From Anastatus disparis (Eukaryota; Arthropoda; Insecta; Hymenoptera; Eupelmidae): DNA of 64,000 bases. The notes under the pieces are model-generated. The model did no database searches. It was not told the origin of the DNA and worked only from the letters and a program-made list of their open reading frames with translations. The DNA lies in contig JAFFSR010000347.1 of NCBI GenBank assembly GCA_017163975.1, positions 2,530,001 through 2,594,000 on the forward strand, read 5' to 3'. The translations under genes were made by a program, and so were the position numbers. Below, one piece after another: positions 1 through 11,084 of this stretch (its first letter is position 1; each line of letters begins with the position of its first letter).

Positions 1-770
1 CAATTTTGTCATAGTGAAGGTAAACCGGAGGTGCCTGAATATATTTTCTGTTCTCTACAAATGGGCAGCTCTGAACCCGTGTTGGTTTCTGTTATTTATC
101 GGCCTCCTGCTATTTTGTTTATTCGGAACACAGATTTATTAGATGATTTAAGAAATTATACCTCTGAATACTCTCATAATATTATGATGGGAGATCTCCT
201 ACGTAAGAGCAGTGATGCCAAATTTCTTAAAAAGTTGTCGGCTGAGCTTTCGTTGCAGCTGATCTAGCACGGTGCCACGCATCACACACCAACGTCTCAT
301 ACGTAGATTGACCTGATTCTTGTCGATGATAATGACACAGTACTTGACGCACGAAACTTACCGGCTAATTTTCACAGTCGGCTTAACTTAGTTGATGTAT
401 TTATTTTCTGTAATCATGTCATAACAGATAAAAAAGCAATTGAGTATAGAAATTATAAAGATATTTGTCCAACATTTTTGGTACAGTATTTAGCCAGCTG
501 TGATTTGACGCCATATAAAGTTGGTACAGTTGACCCGGAATCTGTACTTCACTGCCTCTGTGACAATCTCACGGCAGCAATACAAAATCTGGCGCTGCTA
601 AAAACATTTAAACTTTGTAAAGATAAATTTCCATGGATGGACATAGGATCGTCGTAGATGCGGTGCAAAAGAGATGTCACGTATCGAAGATACAAACGGA
701 CGAAGGATGAGAAATATCTCTCCAAATTCCATAGGGCTAGCGGAGACTCTTTGATCAATAAAATTTCCCT
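1..770 (+). pseudogene. Non-LTR retrotransposon endonuclease domain, decayed, running off the left edge
   Basis: The frame is open from base 1 and reads as the C-terminal half of an apurinic-like endonuclease (EEP fold) of a Jockey-type non-LTR retrotransposon. It shows the segment VSVIYRPP near residue 28, a degenerate MGDL, and after two stops (265-267 and 304-306) the same frame gives IDLILVDDND, which fits the late endonuclease Asp motif. Further on (about 660-770) comes a basic stretch with YRRYKRTKDEKY, typical of the linker between endonuclease and reverse transcriptase. In the family this enzyme nicks target DNA for target-primed reverse transcription. No RT follows, so the copy is truncated or interrupted. 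Family level is firm; clade (Jockey or a relative) is a guess. Confidence 0.75.
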
Positions 771-1547
771 GATTCTTCTAAAATTTGTATAAATTCATTT
801 TCATTTTCATATTCCGAAGAAGAGTTACGATTCTCTATATTTATTAATCAATTTTTAAACTTATTTTCTGGTTCAGATAGACGTTTATTATCTTTCAAAG
901 CTATACATTGAAAATATTGCCATAAGTAGTTTTTTTTACACAATTTTCTAGTATCTGCGTTCTATTTCCATATCTTATTATTGGAAATATTCGTCTAAAA
1001 TTACCTGATATAATTAATACTTTTTCTCCAATCTATTTACAATTATCACATATATTTTTAAACATGCAACCGCCTGCTTCGAAAGCATATTTTGATGTCA
1101 TCGTGATTTTGTTTTAAATAAAAATTGATGCATTTTTTATTTTTCTCATTTATTTCGCTACTTGCACCAATTTTACATATTGTTTTTTTTAATTATGTTA
1201 AACCGTAATTCAAATGCTCCATTCATGTATTTTGAAATAAGTTATAATAGTATTCAGTAAGTAAGTTCGACCACTTCTACTTGGACCGTCTATATATATG
1301 TATATATATGGGGCATTCTTTGTGAATCGGTACCCCCCTTCTCCAAAATTGTAGTGGACTAGAAGAATTGTATGACGGCTTAAAATATTCCTTTTATCAT
1401 CTTATTTCAGATACACAGTGGCGTTTTCGAAAATTAAATATGGTGGCTCCAATATGGTGGCCAACACTTGGGAAGTTCGTAAAAAAGTTTCGAAATTTCA
1501 TGATAACTTGCTCATTTTTTAATTTTTCGTTTTTTTCTTACTAAACA
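771..1547. other. AT-rich stretch without a gene
   Basis: No open frame of note. At 1293-1345 a TATA-rich run is followed by GGGGCATTCTTTGTGAAT, which faintly resembles the end of the 9.36-kb transposon (CGCCCATTCTCTGTGAAAT), and by GGTACCCCCC, which resembles the TACCC ends of the MITE at 13547 and the palindrome at 38965. These could be scraps of related elements; I cannot prove it. Confidence 0.4.
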
Positions 1548-4483
1548 CCCACACAGCATGAAAGATTGCTGCAAGGTTGCTGCAAGGTTTCATGAAAGTT
1601 TCGAAACTTCGCAGCAACCTTTCATGATACATTTATATGTCCGCGCTAACCCGGTTGAAATATTTCTAAAAACCTCGCAGCAATCTTTCAGAAAACCTCG
1701 CAGCAACCTTTCATGAAAACCTCACAGCAATATTTCAGGAAATGTAACAGAAACATTTCAAAAAACCTTGCAGCAATCTTTTAGAACACCTCGCCGCAAC
1801 CTTGCAGGAAATGTAACAGAAACATTTCAAGAAACCTCACAGGAATCTTGCGCGAAAAATAGCGAAAACATTTCAAGCAACCACACAGCAATTTTTCAGA
1901 AAATCTCGCCGTAACCTTGCAGAAAACCTCGTAGCAACCTTTTATGAGATATTGCAGCAACATTTATATGTCCGCGCTAGAACCCGGTTGAAATATTTCT
2001 AAAAACCTCGCAGCAACCTTTCCTGAAAACCTCGCAGCAACATTTCAAGAAACCTTGCAACAATCTTTCATGAAAGGTTTCTCGTAATATTTCATGAAAT
2101 TTTTCCCAAATTTTTCCGCGAACAACGCTCATACCTTTCCGTATGGTTTCCTGCAATATTTTGTAAAATATTTCTTAAATCTTGCCAAAAGCTTGCTGTA
2201 GTAATATTTAATAGTAGACAGGATTTTCTATCCTTGTGTGATAAAGTTTTTCTTATTTGCTTAAGTATCAATCGTTGTATGTATAAATTACTAGTTGAGC
2301 GCAATAGTATTATTATCAATATTTGTGCACAAGAAGAAAAAATTCCTCAGCATCGTTTTTGAGAAAAGTAGAGAATATTGAAATAAAAGGTTTTGTTTCT
2401 AATATTTATGCATTCTTTACTTTTTTCAATAACAATTCGATGGATTTTTTTACCCTACGCATAAATATTTATAATAATAGCATACTTATTGCGCTCCACT
2501 TCCCGTTTACAATACAACTACAGCAATAAATACTTGAGTAAATAACAGGAAACCAAATATAAGACAAGAACAGCGAATCTGGACTGCTCTTAGAATCTTT
2601 TATAAAAACTTGCGGAATTATTGCTGAAACTGTTTATGAAAGGTTTACTGCAATTTCATTTTGAAATTATTCATGAAACTTTGCTGATACTTTTTGTGAA
2701 ACGCTTTTCTGGAATATTTTATAAAGATTGCCAAAAATATGGTAATAACCATTGGCGAAATGTACATAGCAATATTTTTTGTGATATCTTAGAAATCTTG
2801 TCAAAAACCTTGCAGAAATCTTACTGCAACTTTTAACAAAAGATACCTCGTAATATTTCATAAAATATTCATCAAATTTTGCTGGAAACCTCGTTGAAAC
2901 CTTTCATCAAAGGTCTCTTGCGATATTTCGTAAAATATTCCCCAAATCTTACTAGGAACCTCACTGAAACCTTTCATGAAAGGTTTCTTGCAATATTTTA
3001 TAAAATGTTTCTAAAATCTTGCAGAAAGCTCGCTGTAATCTTTCATAGAAAGTTCGACGCAATATTCCATGAAAAGTTCCCCAAATCTTGCTGGAAAACT
3101 CGCTGAAACCTTTCGTGAGAGGTTTCTTGCAATATTTCATGAAATGTTTTTAGAATCTTGCAGAAACCTCGCTGCAACCTTTCGTGAAAGGTTTCTTGCA
3201 ATATTTTATAGAATGTTTCTAAAATCTTGCAGAAAGCTCGCTGTAATCTTTCATAGAAAGTTCGATGCAATATTCCATCAAAATGTTGTCTAAATCTTGC
3301 TGAAAATCCCGCTGAAACATGTCATAAAAGTTTTCTTGCAATATTTCATGAAATGTTTTTAAAGTCTTACAGAAACCGCGCTGCAACCTTTCATGAAAGG
3401 TTTCTTGCAATATTTCATGAAATATTTCTAAAATCTTGCAGAAAACTTGCTGCAACCTTCCATGAATGGTTCCTTGCAATATTCCATGAAATGTTTTCTT
3501 AATTTTGCTGAAAACCTCGCAGAAACATGTCGTTAAAGTTTTCGTCCAATATTTCATGAAATGTTTCTAAAATCTTGCAGAAACCTCGCTGCAACCTTTC
3601 GTGAAAGTTTTCTTGCAATATTTCATGAAATGTTTTTAAAATCTTACAGAAACCTCGCTGCAACCTTTCATGAAAGGTTTCTTGCAATATTTCATGAAAT
3701 TTTTCTAAAATATTGCAGAAACCTCGCTGCAACCTTTCATGAAAGGTTCCTTGCAATATTCCATGAAATAATTCCTAAATCGTGCTGAAAACCTCGCTAC
3801 AACCTTTCGTGAAAGTTTTCTTGCAATATTTCATGAAATATTTCTTAAATCTTACAGAAACCTCGCTGCAATCTTTCATGAAAGGTTTCTTGCGAAATTT
3901 CATGAAATATTTCTAAAATCTTGCAGAAACCTTGCTGCAACCTTTCATGAAAGGTTCCTTGCAATATTCCATGAAATAATTTGTAAATCGTGCTGAAAAC
4001 CTCGCTGCAACCTTTCGTGAAAGTTTTCTTGCAATATTTTATGAAATATTTCTAAAATCTTATAGAAACCTCGCTGCAATCTTTCATGAAAGGTTTCTTG
4101 CGAAATTTCATGAAATATTTCTAAAATCTTGCAGAAACCTTGCTGCAACCTTTCATGAAAGGTTCCTTGCAATATTTTATAAAATGTTTTCTAAATTTTG
4201 CTGGAAACCTCTATGCAACCTTTTATAAAAGGTTTCTTGCAATATTTCATGAAATGTTTTATAAAACCTTGCAGAAACCTCGCTGCAACCTTTCATGAAA
4301 GGTTCCTTGCAATATTGCTTGAATTATTTTCTGTAACCTTGTAGCAAGTTTGCAGCAATATCACACTGAAATGTTTCATGAAACCTCTTAGCAATGTTAA
4401 GACAAGATTGCTGCAATCTTGTGACAATATTTCAGCACAATATTTCAGTGAAAGTTTCACTGCAATATTTCATGCTGTGTGGG
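1548..4483. mobile_element. TIR-bounded element composed mainly of 69-bp tandem repeats
   Basis: The left end reads CCCACACAGCATGAAA (from 1548) and the right end TTTCATGCTGTGTGGG (to 4483), an exact 16-bp inverted match. Between them the sequence is built from related units rich in TTTCATGAAA, TTGCAATATT and CCTCGCTGCAACC. The left part (about 1556-2100) has degenerate units, including a direct repeat about 320 bp apart of the segment starting CCGCGCTA (1650 and 1969). A less repetitive spacer lies at about 2190-2620. The right part is a regular array. A CA dinucleotide lies on both outer sides but is too short to call a target duplication. There is no transposase, so it is probably a non-autonomous DNA transposon that amplified satellite-like units internally. 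Superfamily unknown. Confidence 0.7.
2826..4330. repeat. 69-bp tandem repeat array
   Basis: The word TTGCAAT recurs at 3613, 3682, 3751 and 3821, then TTGCGA at 3890: spacings of 69, 69, 70 and 69. Each unit holds a TTTCATGAAA palindrome, a Gly/Leu-neutral AT core and CAGAAACCTCGCTGCAACC. Because 69 is 23 codons, long open frames appear on both strands with a 23-residue period (for example FHERLQRGFCKIL on the minus strand). These frames start and stop arbitrarily between units and are best read as a by-product of the period. Towards 2826 and 4330 units become degenerate. Confidence 0.85.
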
Positions 4484-4689
4484 CATGAATAGAGCACAAA
4501 ATTTTACATATAAATATGGTATTATAGTCAAGGTCGAACCACATTTTGAAAGATATTTTTGGCAATCCTTATTTTGAATCGCTGGGCTATTATTTCGGCT
4601 GAAAACGGATCTTGAAACAGTAAGCTCTCACATTCTTGAGACGGCCGCTTACGATCCTCATGCCCATACGATATCAGCATATTTCGGTT
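4484..4689. other. Short unique spacer
   Basis: AT-rich DNA between the 69-bp-repeat element and the next inverted-repeat element. Nothing recognised. Confidence 0.4.
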
Positions 4690-5631
4690 AAGGTCAAACG
4701 GAGGTCAAACACTTTAATTGAAATAATATAATTTTTTTTACTTCTGATTCTGAATGAACGGAAAATTTCAAGTCGAGATGAGTTTGGATCTCATAATTTG
4801 CTAACTTATATTCTAATGTTGGTAGTGTAACCTTAATAAAATGAATATTTTAAGAAAGTAGCCTGCAGTAGTAGTGTTATATTTAAGACACAACTTAAAA
4901 GGTGAGTAATCTATAAAAATAATTGACTGTATTAGTATTTGCGGATTTCACTATAAAAAATAATATGTTTAAAATAAATACTTTGTTGAAACAAATAAAT
5001 GTAAAATATTTTTCCACACGGCGTGCGGAAAGTTCGATTTTTCACACGATTTTCCGCACGGAAAGTGTCCTATTCCCGCACGAAAAAAAGTGTGCGGAAA
5101 TAGTACATTACGTAACGGGTATGGAAAGGCTTTATTTACGAAACGAGAAGTTTACGGCTTGAGCTGAAGGTGAGGCTCGTAACGAGATTCGTAAAAAAGC
5201 CTTTCCATACTAGTTGCGTAGTGTATTTTTCGCCATGAGAGCAAAAAAAAGAGTAACGAAGTTGAGATTTTAGGGTTAGAATGGCCAAAAAAAAATTCCC
5301 ACACGGAAAAAAGGAAAAAAGCGTGCGAGTAAGGATATTCCCGCACACTGTGTAAAATATAATATTACAACGAATAAAATAAATTTGTAAAATGCTTAAT
5401 ATTATAAAAACGAGGATCTAAAGTTTTCGCGTAAGTAAGAAAATTATTCAAACAAAGAAAAAAATATCGAAGAGCTGGGTTAAAATTTTAACAGAGAAGA
5501 GTACCATTTATGAGATGTTTAATATTATAAAAACGCAAATCTAAAATTTCCGCATAAGCATTGTAAATGAAAAAAAATAAAGTAAAAAAAATTATATTAT
5601 TTAAATTAAGGTGTTTGACCTCCGTTTGACC
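4690..5631. mobile_element. Non-autonomous element with about 50-bp TIRs (GGTCAAACGGAGGTC)
   Basis: Bases 4690-4740 start GGTCAAACGGAGGTCAAACA and their inverted copy ends at 5631, matching over about 50 bp with few differences. The interior (about 5010-5350) contains repeated words such as GTGCGGAAA and CCGCACG, and a second inverted pair GTATGGAAAGGCTTT (5119 region) with AAAGCCTTTCCATAC (5199-5213). Short open frames there overlap on both strands and carry no recognisable domain. A similar word (CGTAAATAAAGCCTTCTCATAC) recurs near 63627, so the core is probably a dispersed repeat. Superfamily not assigned. Confidence 0.65.
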
Positions 5632-6395
5632 GAGTGTAGTTCAATGAACCGAAAGGCCAAATCGCCGAAAACCAAAAACCAGAAAACCTTTATGCCGATA
5701 ATCCAGAATACAGAAAACTAAAATACCGAAAGACCAAGATCCCGAAAACCATGGTAACGAAAACCAAGATATCGAAAACCATAACCCAGAAAACTAAATT
5801 GCCGAAAACCAAAAAACCGAAAACTCATTTCCCGAAAGGTCAAAATCCCGAAAACCATTTTCCCGAAACGCCAAGATCCCGAATACCATTATTACAAAAA
5901 GGCTAAAATCCCGAAAACCATTTTTACGAAGAGGCTAAAATCCCGAAAGTATTTAAATCGACTATTTAAACTGAATTTTAACAAGAAATTTAATTGGTAA
6001 ATTATTGAAGTTATTAATGCAATGATTTATCAATTAAATTTACTGTTAAAATTCAATTTAAATAATCGATTTAAATACTTTCGGGATTTTAGCCTCTTCG
6101 TAAAAATGGTTTTCGGGATTTTAGCCTTTTTGTAATAATGGTATTCGGAATCTTGGCGTTTCGGGAAAATGGTTTTCGGGATTTTGACCTTTCGGGAAAT
6201 GAGTTTTCGGTTTTTTGGTTTTCGGCAATTTAGTTTTCTGGGTTATGGTTTTCGATATCTTGGTTTTCGTTACCATGGTTTTCGGGATCTTGGTCTTTCG
6301 GTATTTTAGTTTTCTGTATTCTGGCTCATCGGCATAAAGGTTTTCTGGTTTTTGGTTTTCGGCGATTTGGCCTTTCGGTTCATTGAACTACACTC
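5632..6395. mobile_element. 764-bp fold-back element built from degenerate CCGAAAACCA units
   Basis: Bases 5632-6003 (starting GAGTGTAGTTCAATGAACCG) are inverted almost base for base at 6023-6395 (ending TTCATTGAACTACACTC). Each arm is about 370 bp and consists mostly of short degenerate repeats of the form CCGAAAACCAAAATC, about 10-20 bp long. The loop is only about 20 bp, so the whole would form one long hairpin. It abuts the element before it without a gap and the palindrome after it with at most one base. No coding capacity. Confidence 0.75.
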
Positions 6396-6396
6396 T

Positions 6397-8844
6397 TATA
6401 ATCAATTAATAAAAAAAGTCTCCTCTCTGCATTTAGTTCACTGAGATAAACATGACTGATTCCATTCAGATTCATGCAGGCCGTCACTGATCGAATTTTT
6501 TTTCTCTTCTAAGCGATAAAAATACTTTCCAATATGTATATGAAGATAAAATTTACCTCATAGAAGGCTCAAAAATATATTTTCTTCTCGCTACAGCGTA
6601 TTTAGTGTTGAGTGTAAAAATGAAAATTAAAAAATTGAAAATGAACCTCAATTTTCAAGTAGCCGTAGCTCCGTCAATATTTGACTTTTTTGGACGTTCT
6701 TTTAATGAAAATGTGCAAAATTTAGTCTAGTTTTAAATGCCGTTTTGATTTTTGCGATACGAATTGATTTCTCTAAGTTATTCATGAAAAACCGAAAAAA
6801 GTGATTTTTTTAAACGCAATTTTCTCAAAAACTATATATGTTTTTTGTTGAAATTTTTATGTTTTTATACATAAAAAATACTAACTTTAAGGATAGGTGA
6901 GAATATGCCATTTTGGCTTATTTTTTTAAACAGATTTTTAAACGTTTTTTTATATTTTCCATTTCAAAGCATTGATACCATGGCGCATCATGCCATTCTT
7001 CCAACAATTACGTCTTTTTACAATTCGTTTATGCTTTTATTCATTAATTTATCAAAAATATTAGCAAAAATCTTTAAAATAAACCCTTGATCAAATTTTT
7101 TTATCAATTAGAACCGAAGTTATGATGATTTTAAGTTTATAAAAATAGATTTTTCCTTGTTGATAATTAAAATTTTTTATTTAGTTTGAAATTTGCACCC
7201 ATGATTTAAATTTACTTTTTAGGGAGTGACATATGCCACCACTAGATAGCAACGATTCGCTTTTTGCATTTTCATTAACGACTTGACGCATTCAAGCATA
7301 TAAGACAAGTAAGATCAAAAATAAAATTGTCTAACGAAGTTATTTCTTCATATATAAAGATATTTACAAAAAGCCTGAGAACTATTGTGGCCATTCTTTG
7401 GATAGTGAAATCATAACGGGAGTGAAAAATTATTATTTAAACCATGATTTCAATTGTTCTCGTCAAAGTGCAAATAAAAGTGACACAAGATATGTTAAAG
7501 AAAGTGGTACAAAAACTAAAAAAGTTGAACGATTTCTTACGCGAAGCATAAAAGAAATATATCAATTATTTATGGAAGAAAATTCTGAAATTGAAACAAA
7601 AATTGGTAAATCAATATTCTATGCCTTAAGACCAAAGTGGGTTATACCCCATCCACCAAACGATTTGTGTCTTTGCGTTTATTGCAAGAACCTGAAACTT
7701 ACGTTGGATGCTTTGAATAAATATTAAAAAGAAAATAAACATGACATTGCGGATTTGGAATTGAAAATATATTCTTCACTTTTATGTTCAAAAAATGATA
7801 TGAAATGTGTACTAAGAGAATGTAAAAAATGCCCAATTAGAGATAGTATTGATTCAAAAGTGATTTCTTTGACAAAATAAGATTTATATGAAGAAATAAC
7901 TTCGTTAGACAATTTTATTTTTGATCTTACTTGTCTTATATGCTTGAATGCGTCAAGTCGTTAATGAAAATGCAAAAAGCGAATCGTTGCTATCTAGTGG
8001 TGGCATATGTCACTCCCTAAAAAGTAAATTTAAATCATGGGTGCAAATTTCAAACTAAATAAAAAATTTTAATTATCAACAAGGAAAAATCTATTTTTAT
8101 AAACTTAAAATCATCATAACTTCGGTTCTAATTGATAAAAAAATTTGATCAAGGGTTTATTTTAAAGATTTTTGCTAATATTTTTGATAAATTAATGAAT
8201 AAAAGCATAAACGAATTGTAAAAAGACGTAATTGTTGGAAGAATGGCATGATGCGCCATGGTATCAATGCTTTGAAATGGAAAATATAAAAAAACGTTTA
8301 AAAATCTGTTTAAAAAAAATAAGCCAAAATGGCATATTCTCACCTATCCTTAAAGTTAGTATTTTTTATGTATAAAAACATAAAAATTTCAACAAAAAAC
8401 ATATATAGTTTTTGAGAAAATTGCGTTTAAAAAAATCACTTTTTTCGGTTTTTCATGAATAACTTAGAGAAATCAATTCGTATCGCAAAAATCAAAACGG
8501 CATTTAAAACTAGACTAAATTTTGCACATTTTCATTAAAAGAACGTCCAAAAAAGTCAAATATTGACGGAGCTACGGCTACTTGAAAATTGAGGTTCATT
8601 TTCAATTTTTTAATTTTCATTTTTACACTCAACACTAAATACGCTGTAGCGAGAAGAAAATATATTTTTGAGCCTTCTATGAGGTAAATTTTATCTTCAT
8701 ATACATATTGGAAAGTATTTTTATCGCTTAGAAGAGAAAAAAAATTCGATCAGTGACGGCCTGCATGAATCTGAATGGAATCAGTCATGTTTATCTCAGT
8801 GAACTAAATGCAGAGAGGAGACTTTTTTTATTAATTGATTATAA
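6397..8844. mobile_element. Near-perfect palindrome: fold-back derivative of the long-TIR transposon family A
   Basis: Left arm 6397-7349 and right arm 7888-8844 are inverted copies differing at very few positions (for example one T-run length near 6925). Starting 54 bp inside each end is CTGATTCCATTCAGATTC, the terminus of the element at 58255-62306. Compared with that copy, both arms correspond to the 5' (transposase-upstream) end; the true 3' end is absent. The 54 bp outside the terminus do not resemble the flanks of the 58-kb copy, so they may be host flank copied into the other arm. The 540-bp loop holds a piece of transposase. Confidence 0.8.
7366..7905 (+). pseudogene. Transposase fragment (family A) in the palindrome loop
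   Basis: The plus-strand frame begins IYKKPENYCGHSLDSEI and continues with SIFYALRPKWVIPHPP and LCVYCKNLKLTLDAL, which align without gaps to the middle of the transposase at 59319-61250 (its residues from about 230 on). A stop at 7725-7727 and a second one further on break it; the frame ends at DLYEEI where it runs into the inverted right arm. The catalytic region is missing. The piece joins directly to 5' untranslated sequence on its left, so roughly the first third of the coding region has been deleted. Confidence 0.85.
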
Positions 8845-8854
8845 TTGTAGAAAT

Positions 8855-9130
8855 TTCAATATATATATAATCTCTCATAATGTTATTGAGTGTTGACTCA
8901 ATAACATTCGAAGGGGGACTAAGGGGGTGCTGAAAGAGTGCTAAGGAGGGGTTGAGAGGGGACTCTGAGGTGCCGAGAAGGTGCATCTGATAAGAAATAT
9001 CGTAATTATTATTTTGAGAGAGAATTATAACGTAATTCAAAGGGGGCTAAATACAGGGGGTGCCGAGAAGGCGCTGAGGAAGTAATGGGGGGGGGGGTCG
9101 ACTGAATCTGGTCTTACAACTATATATATA
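8855..9130. repeat. Dispersed G-rich repeat with TATATATA end, copy 1
   Basis: G-runs (GGGGGACTAAGGGGGTGC and similar) end near 9130 with the complement of TATATATAGTTGTAAGACC. The reverse complement resembles 34255-34620, sharing that end, the CCCCCCC runs and the segment AATTACGTTRTAATTCT. A short inverted repeat AATGTTATTGAGT lies at 8879-8908. Non-coding; class unknown. Confidence 0.6.
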
Positions 9131-9785
9131 TGCACCTAAAATCATCATAAAGTGGATATAAAAACAAAAAATTCTGTCACAAGCTATGAAATTTTATATG
9201 CATATTTTCTACTTGGAAACGAATATTTTTTTTCTCTGACATTTTTCAATATGGTGTAATACTTAAAAGGGCTAACGATCCAAGCTTTGGACTCCGAAAA
9301 ATTCATGATTTAAGCTTTAGATGTTAGAAATATGCTCCAATAAGTTCTATTATGGTATTTTTTGGGATTGGGCCATGAAAGAACTTTTTTTCATCAAAGT
9401 TATCGATCAAAATCGCAATTTCTTGACATTCCATCAATTACGATACTATCTGAGGATGAGCATTGTAGTTATTTTTTTTCATTCACAAAAAAAAATTGTA
9501 ATTCATAACCTTAAATGTATAAAAACTCCATTTCTTGTCCATACATATGCGTTACAGTGGCTAAAAAAATTCATACAAACTCAATAATTATTATTAAATT
9601 TAATTTATTTTTTATACATAAATTATATATTTTCCTGATGTTTTTGCTTCTTTTTACAAGTAATGAACCTTATTTTCTCTTTTTGCGATCTTGGACAGGA
9701 CTGTTATAGCGAGAGTTCTACAATCACAGTCTACTGCGCAAAAACTCGTGTATAATCTATAACATACATTATTCAGTCATAACAA
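9131..9785. other. AT-rich stretch without a gene
   Basis: Two overlapping short open frames (9321-9587 and 9515-9709) show no recognisable domain and no codon pattern beyond AT richness. Nothing else seen. Confidence 0.4.
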
Positions 9786-10088
9786 ATGATAAATTTTCTT
9801 TCTGAAAAAAACTTTCCACAGCTAAGTTTAGAGCGTAGAAGCAGAAATGTGTTATCACGTCACATCCCTGTTAAAAATGTCAAGCTGGAATTCCATGTGG
9901 AAATCGAGCTGGAATTATGGAGATATATTTTCAACAGAAATGAAACATGCCAATCAGCAATGAATATTAGGCAGTTTTTTATTCAAGCACCAGATAGATG
10001 GCACTCCACGTGATGCGATAACTTCTTTCAGTTATCACGCTCTAAATTTAGTTGTGAAAAGTTCTTTTTTAGAAGGAAAAATTATCGT
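9786..10088. mobile_element. MITE-like element, about 303 bp, TIRs about 55 bp
   Basis: Left TIR ATGATAAATTTTCTTTCTG and the complement of the right end ACGATAATTTTTCCTTCTA continue to match through CTAARTTTAGAGCG. The centre holds a repeated AGCTGGAATT motif. No target duplication can be fixed and there is no coding capacity. Confidence 0.65.
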
Positions 10089-10276
10089 ACTTTAAGACTG
10101 AATGATATTTGTCATAGATTATAGAAGGGTCTTTACACCTGTTTAAAAAGATCAATGGAAGTATTGCTTTTTTGATACGAGATGCAGCTTTCTTTTTATT
10201 TTTTACTACAATCATTAATTTTTGTAAAAAAATTAATTCTTTGATTAGAAAAGGATATATGCTTGACCTCCCTGTT

Positions 10277-10800
10277 GAAAAAACCACATGGTTTTACCAC
10301 ATGGTTAAATCATGTGGTTAAACCATGTGGTCATTCATAACCACTTAGTTTTTTTAAACATATGGCTTTTCTTCTGAAATTCTTTATATTTTATAAATAA
10401 AAATTAATTAGAATCAGAATTCTATTCGAGTATATAATTCTGAAATGATGTACTTTGTATGAATGAAATTAATTGTATAATTTATCACGGCAATTTTTAT
10501 TAGAATCCTAATTCTAATTTATTTTTATTCTTATAATATAAAGAATTTTAGAAGAAAAGCTATATGTTTAAAAAATCTATGTGGTTATAAATGACCACAT
10601 GAATATCAATTACATGGTTATCAATGACCAAATAGTTTTTTTGAAACATATGGCTTTCTTTTTAAAATTCTTTATATCATAAGAATAAAAACAAATTAGA
10701 ATTAGAATCCTATTAAAGTATATAATTTAGAAATTATGTGCTTTATATGAATAAAATTAATTATATAATTCATCATTGCAATTTTTGTTTGAATCGGAAG
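10277..10800. repeat. Compound direct and inverted repeat with ACCACATGGTT cores
   Basis: The motif ACCACATGGTT and its complement occur several times at 10283-10345 and again at 10575-10640. A segment of about 160 bp starting TTAAACATATGGCTTT (10339-10501) is repeated in diverged direct form at 10640-10795, and part of it is inverted at 10505-10580. This looks like nested or tandem copies of one hairpin element. Confidence 0.6.
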
Positions 10801-10859
10801 AAATATATTATATACACTACCGGTTAATTGCTTTTTCCCACCCTAGAGTAATAGTGCAT

Positions 10860-11060
10860 TACTCTACTAGTGAGAAAAATAGGTCATTCCCTCACGAGTC
10901 GTTTTGTTACTCGAGCGTAGCGAGAGTGACAAAAAAGACGAGTGGATGACCTATTTTTTACGAGTGGGGTATAAAATTTTTTCCAATAAGGTGAGCGGAA
11001 TCCGATTTTGGTGGCTGTTTTCAGTGAGCAAAATACCACATTTTCTCACCAAGTGGGGGA
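10860..11060. repeat. Hairpin-rich dispersed repeat
   Basis: AATAGGTCAT...CACGAGTCGTTTTGT (10878-10907) is inverted as ACAAAAAAGACGAGTGG...ACCTATT (10932-10957). The loop word CTCGAGCGTAGCGAGAGTGAC resembles CTTCGCTCGAGCGACAA near 63890. Probably MITE remnants; no gene. Confidence 0.5.
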
Positions 11061-11084
11061 ATGTAATATTTTATATATATATAT

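Noticed and set aside
1285..1345. Further family B terminus
   Set aside because: Only about 15 of the first 20 bases resemble the terminus and the similarity does not continue inward.
2826..4172. Open frames of 75-112 codons on both strands in the 69-bp array
   Set aside because: They arise because the repeat period is 23 codons; they overlap on both strands, start and stop at arbitrary units and match no domain.
2826..4330. CRISPR-like array
   Set aside because: The units are contiguous tandem repeats without unique spacers, in a eukaryotic transposon context.
6905..7090. Two identical 60-codon frames (also 8149-8343) as a conserved small gene
   Set aside because: They are the same sequence in the two palindrome arms, conserved by the inverted duplication; the corresponding part of the 58-kb element has no intact frame.
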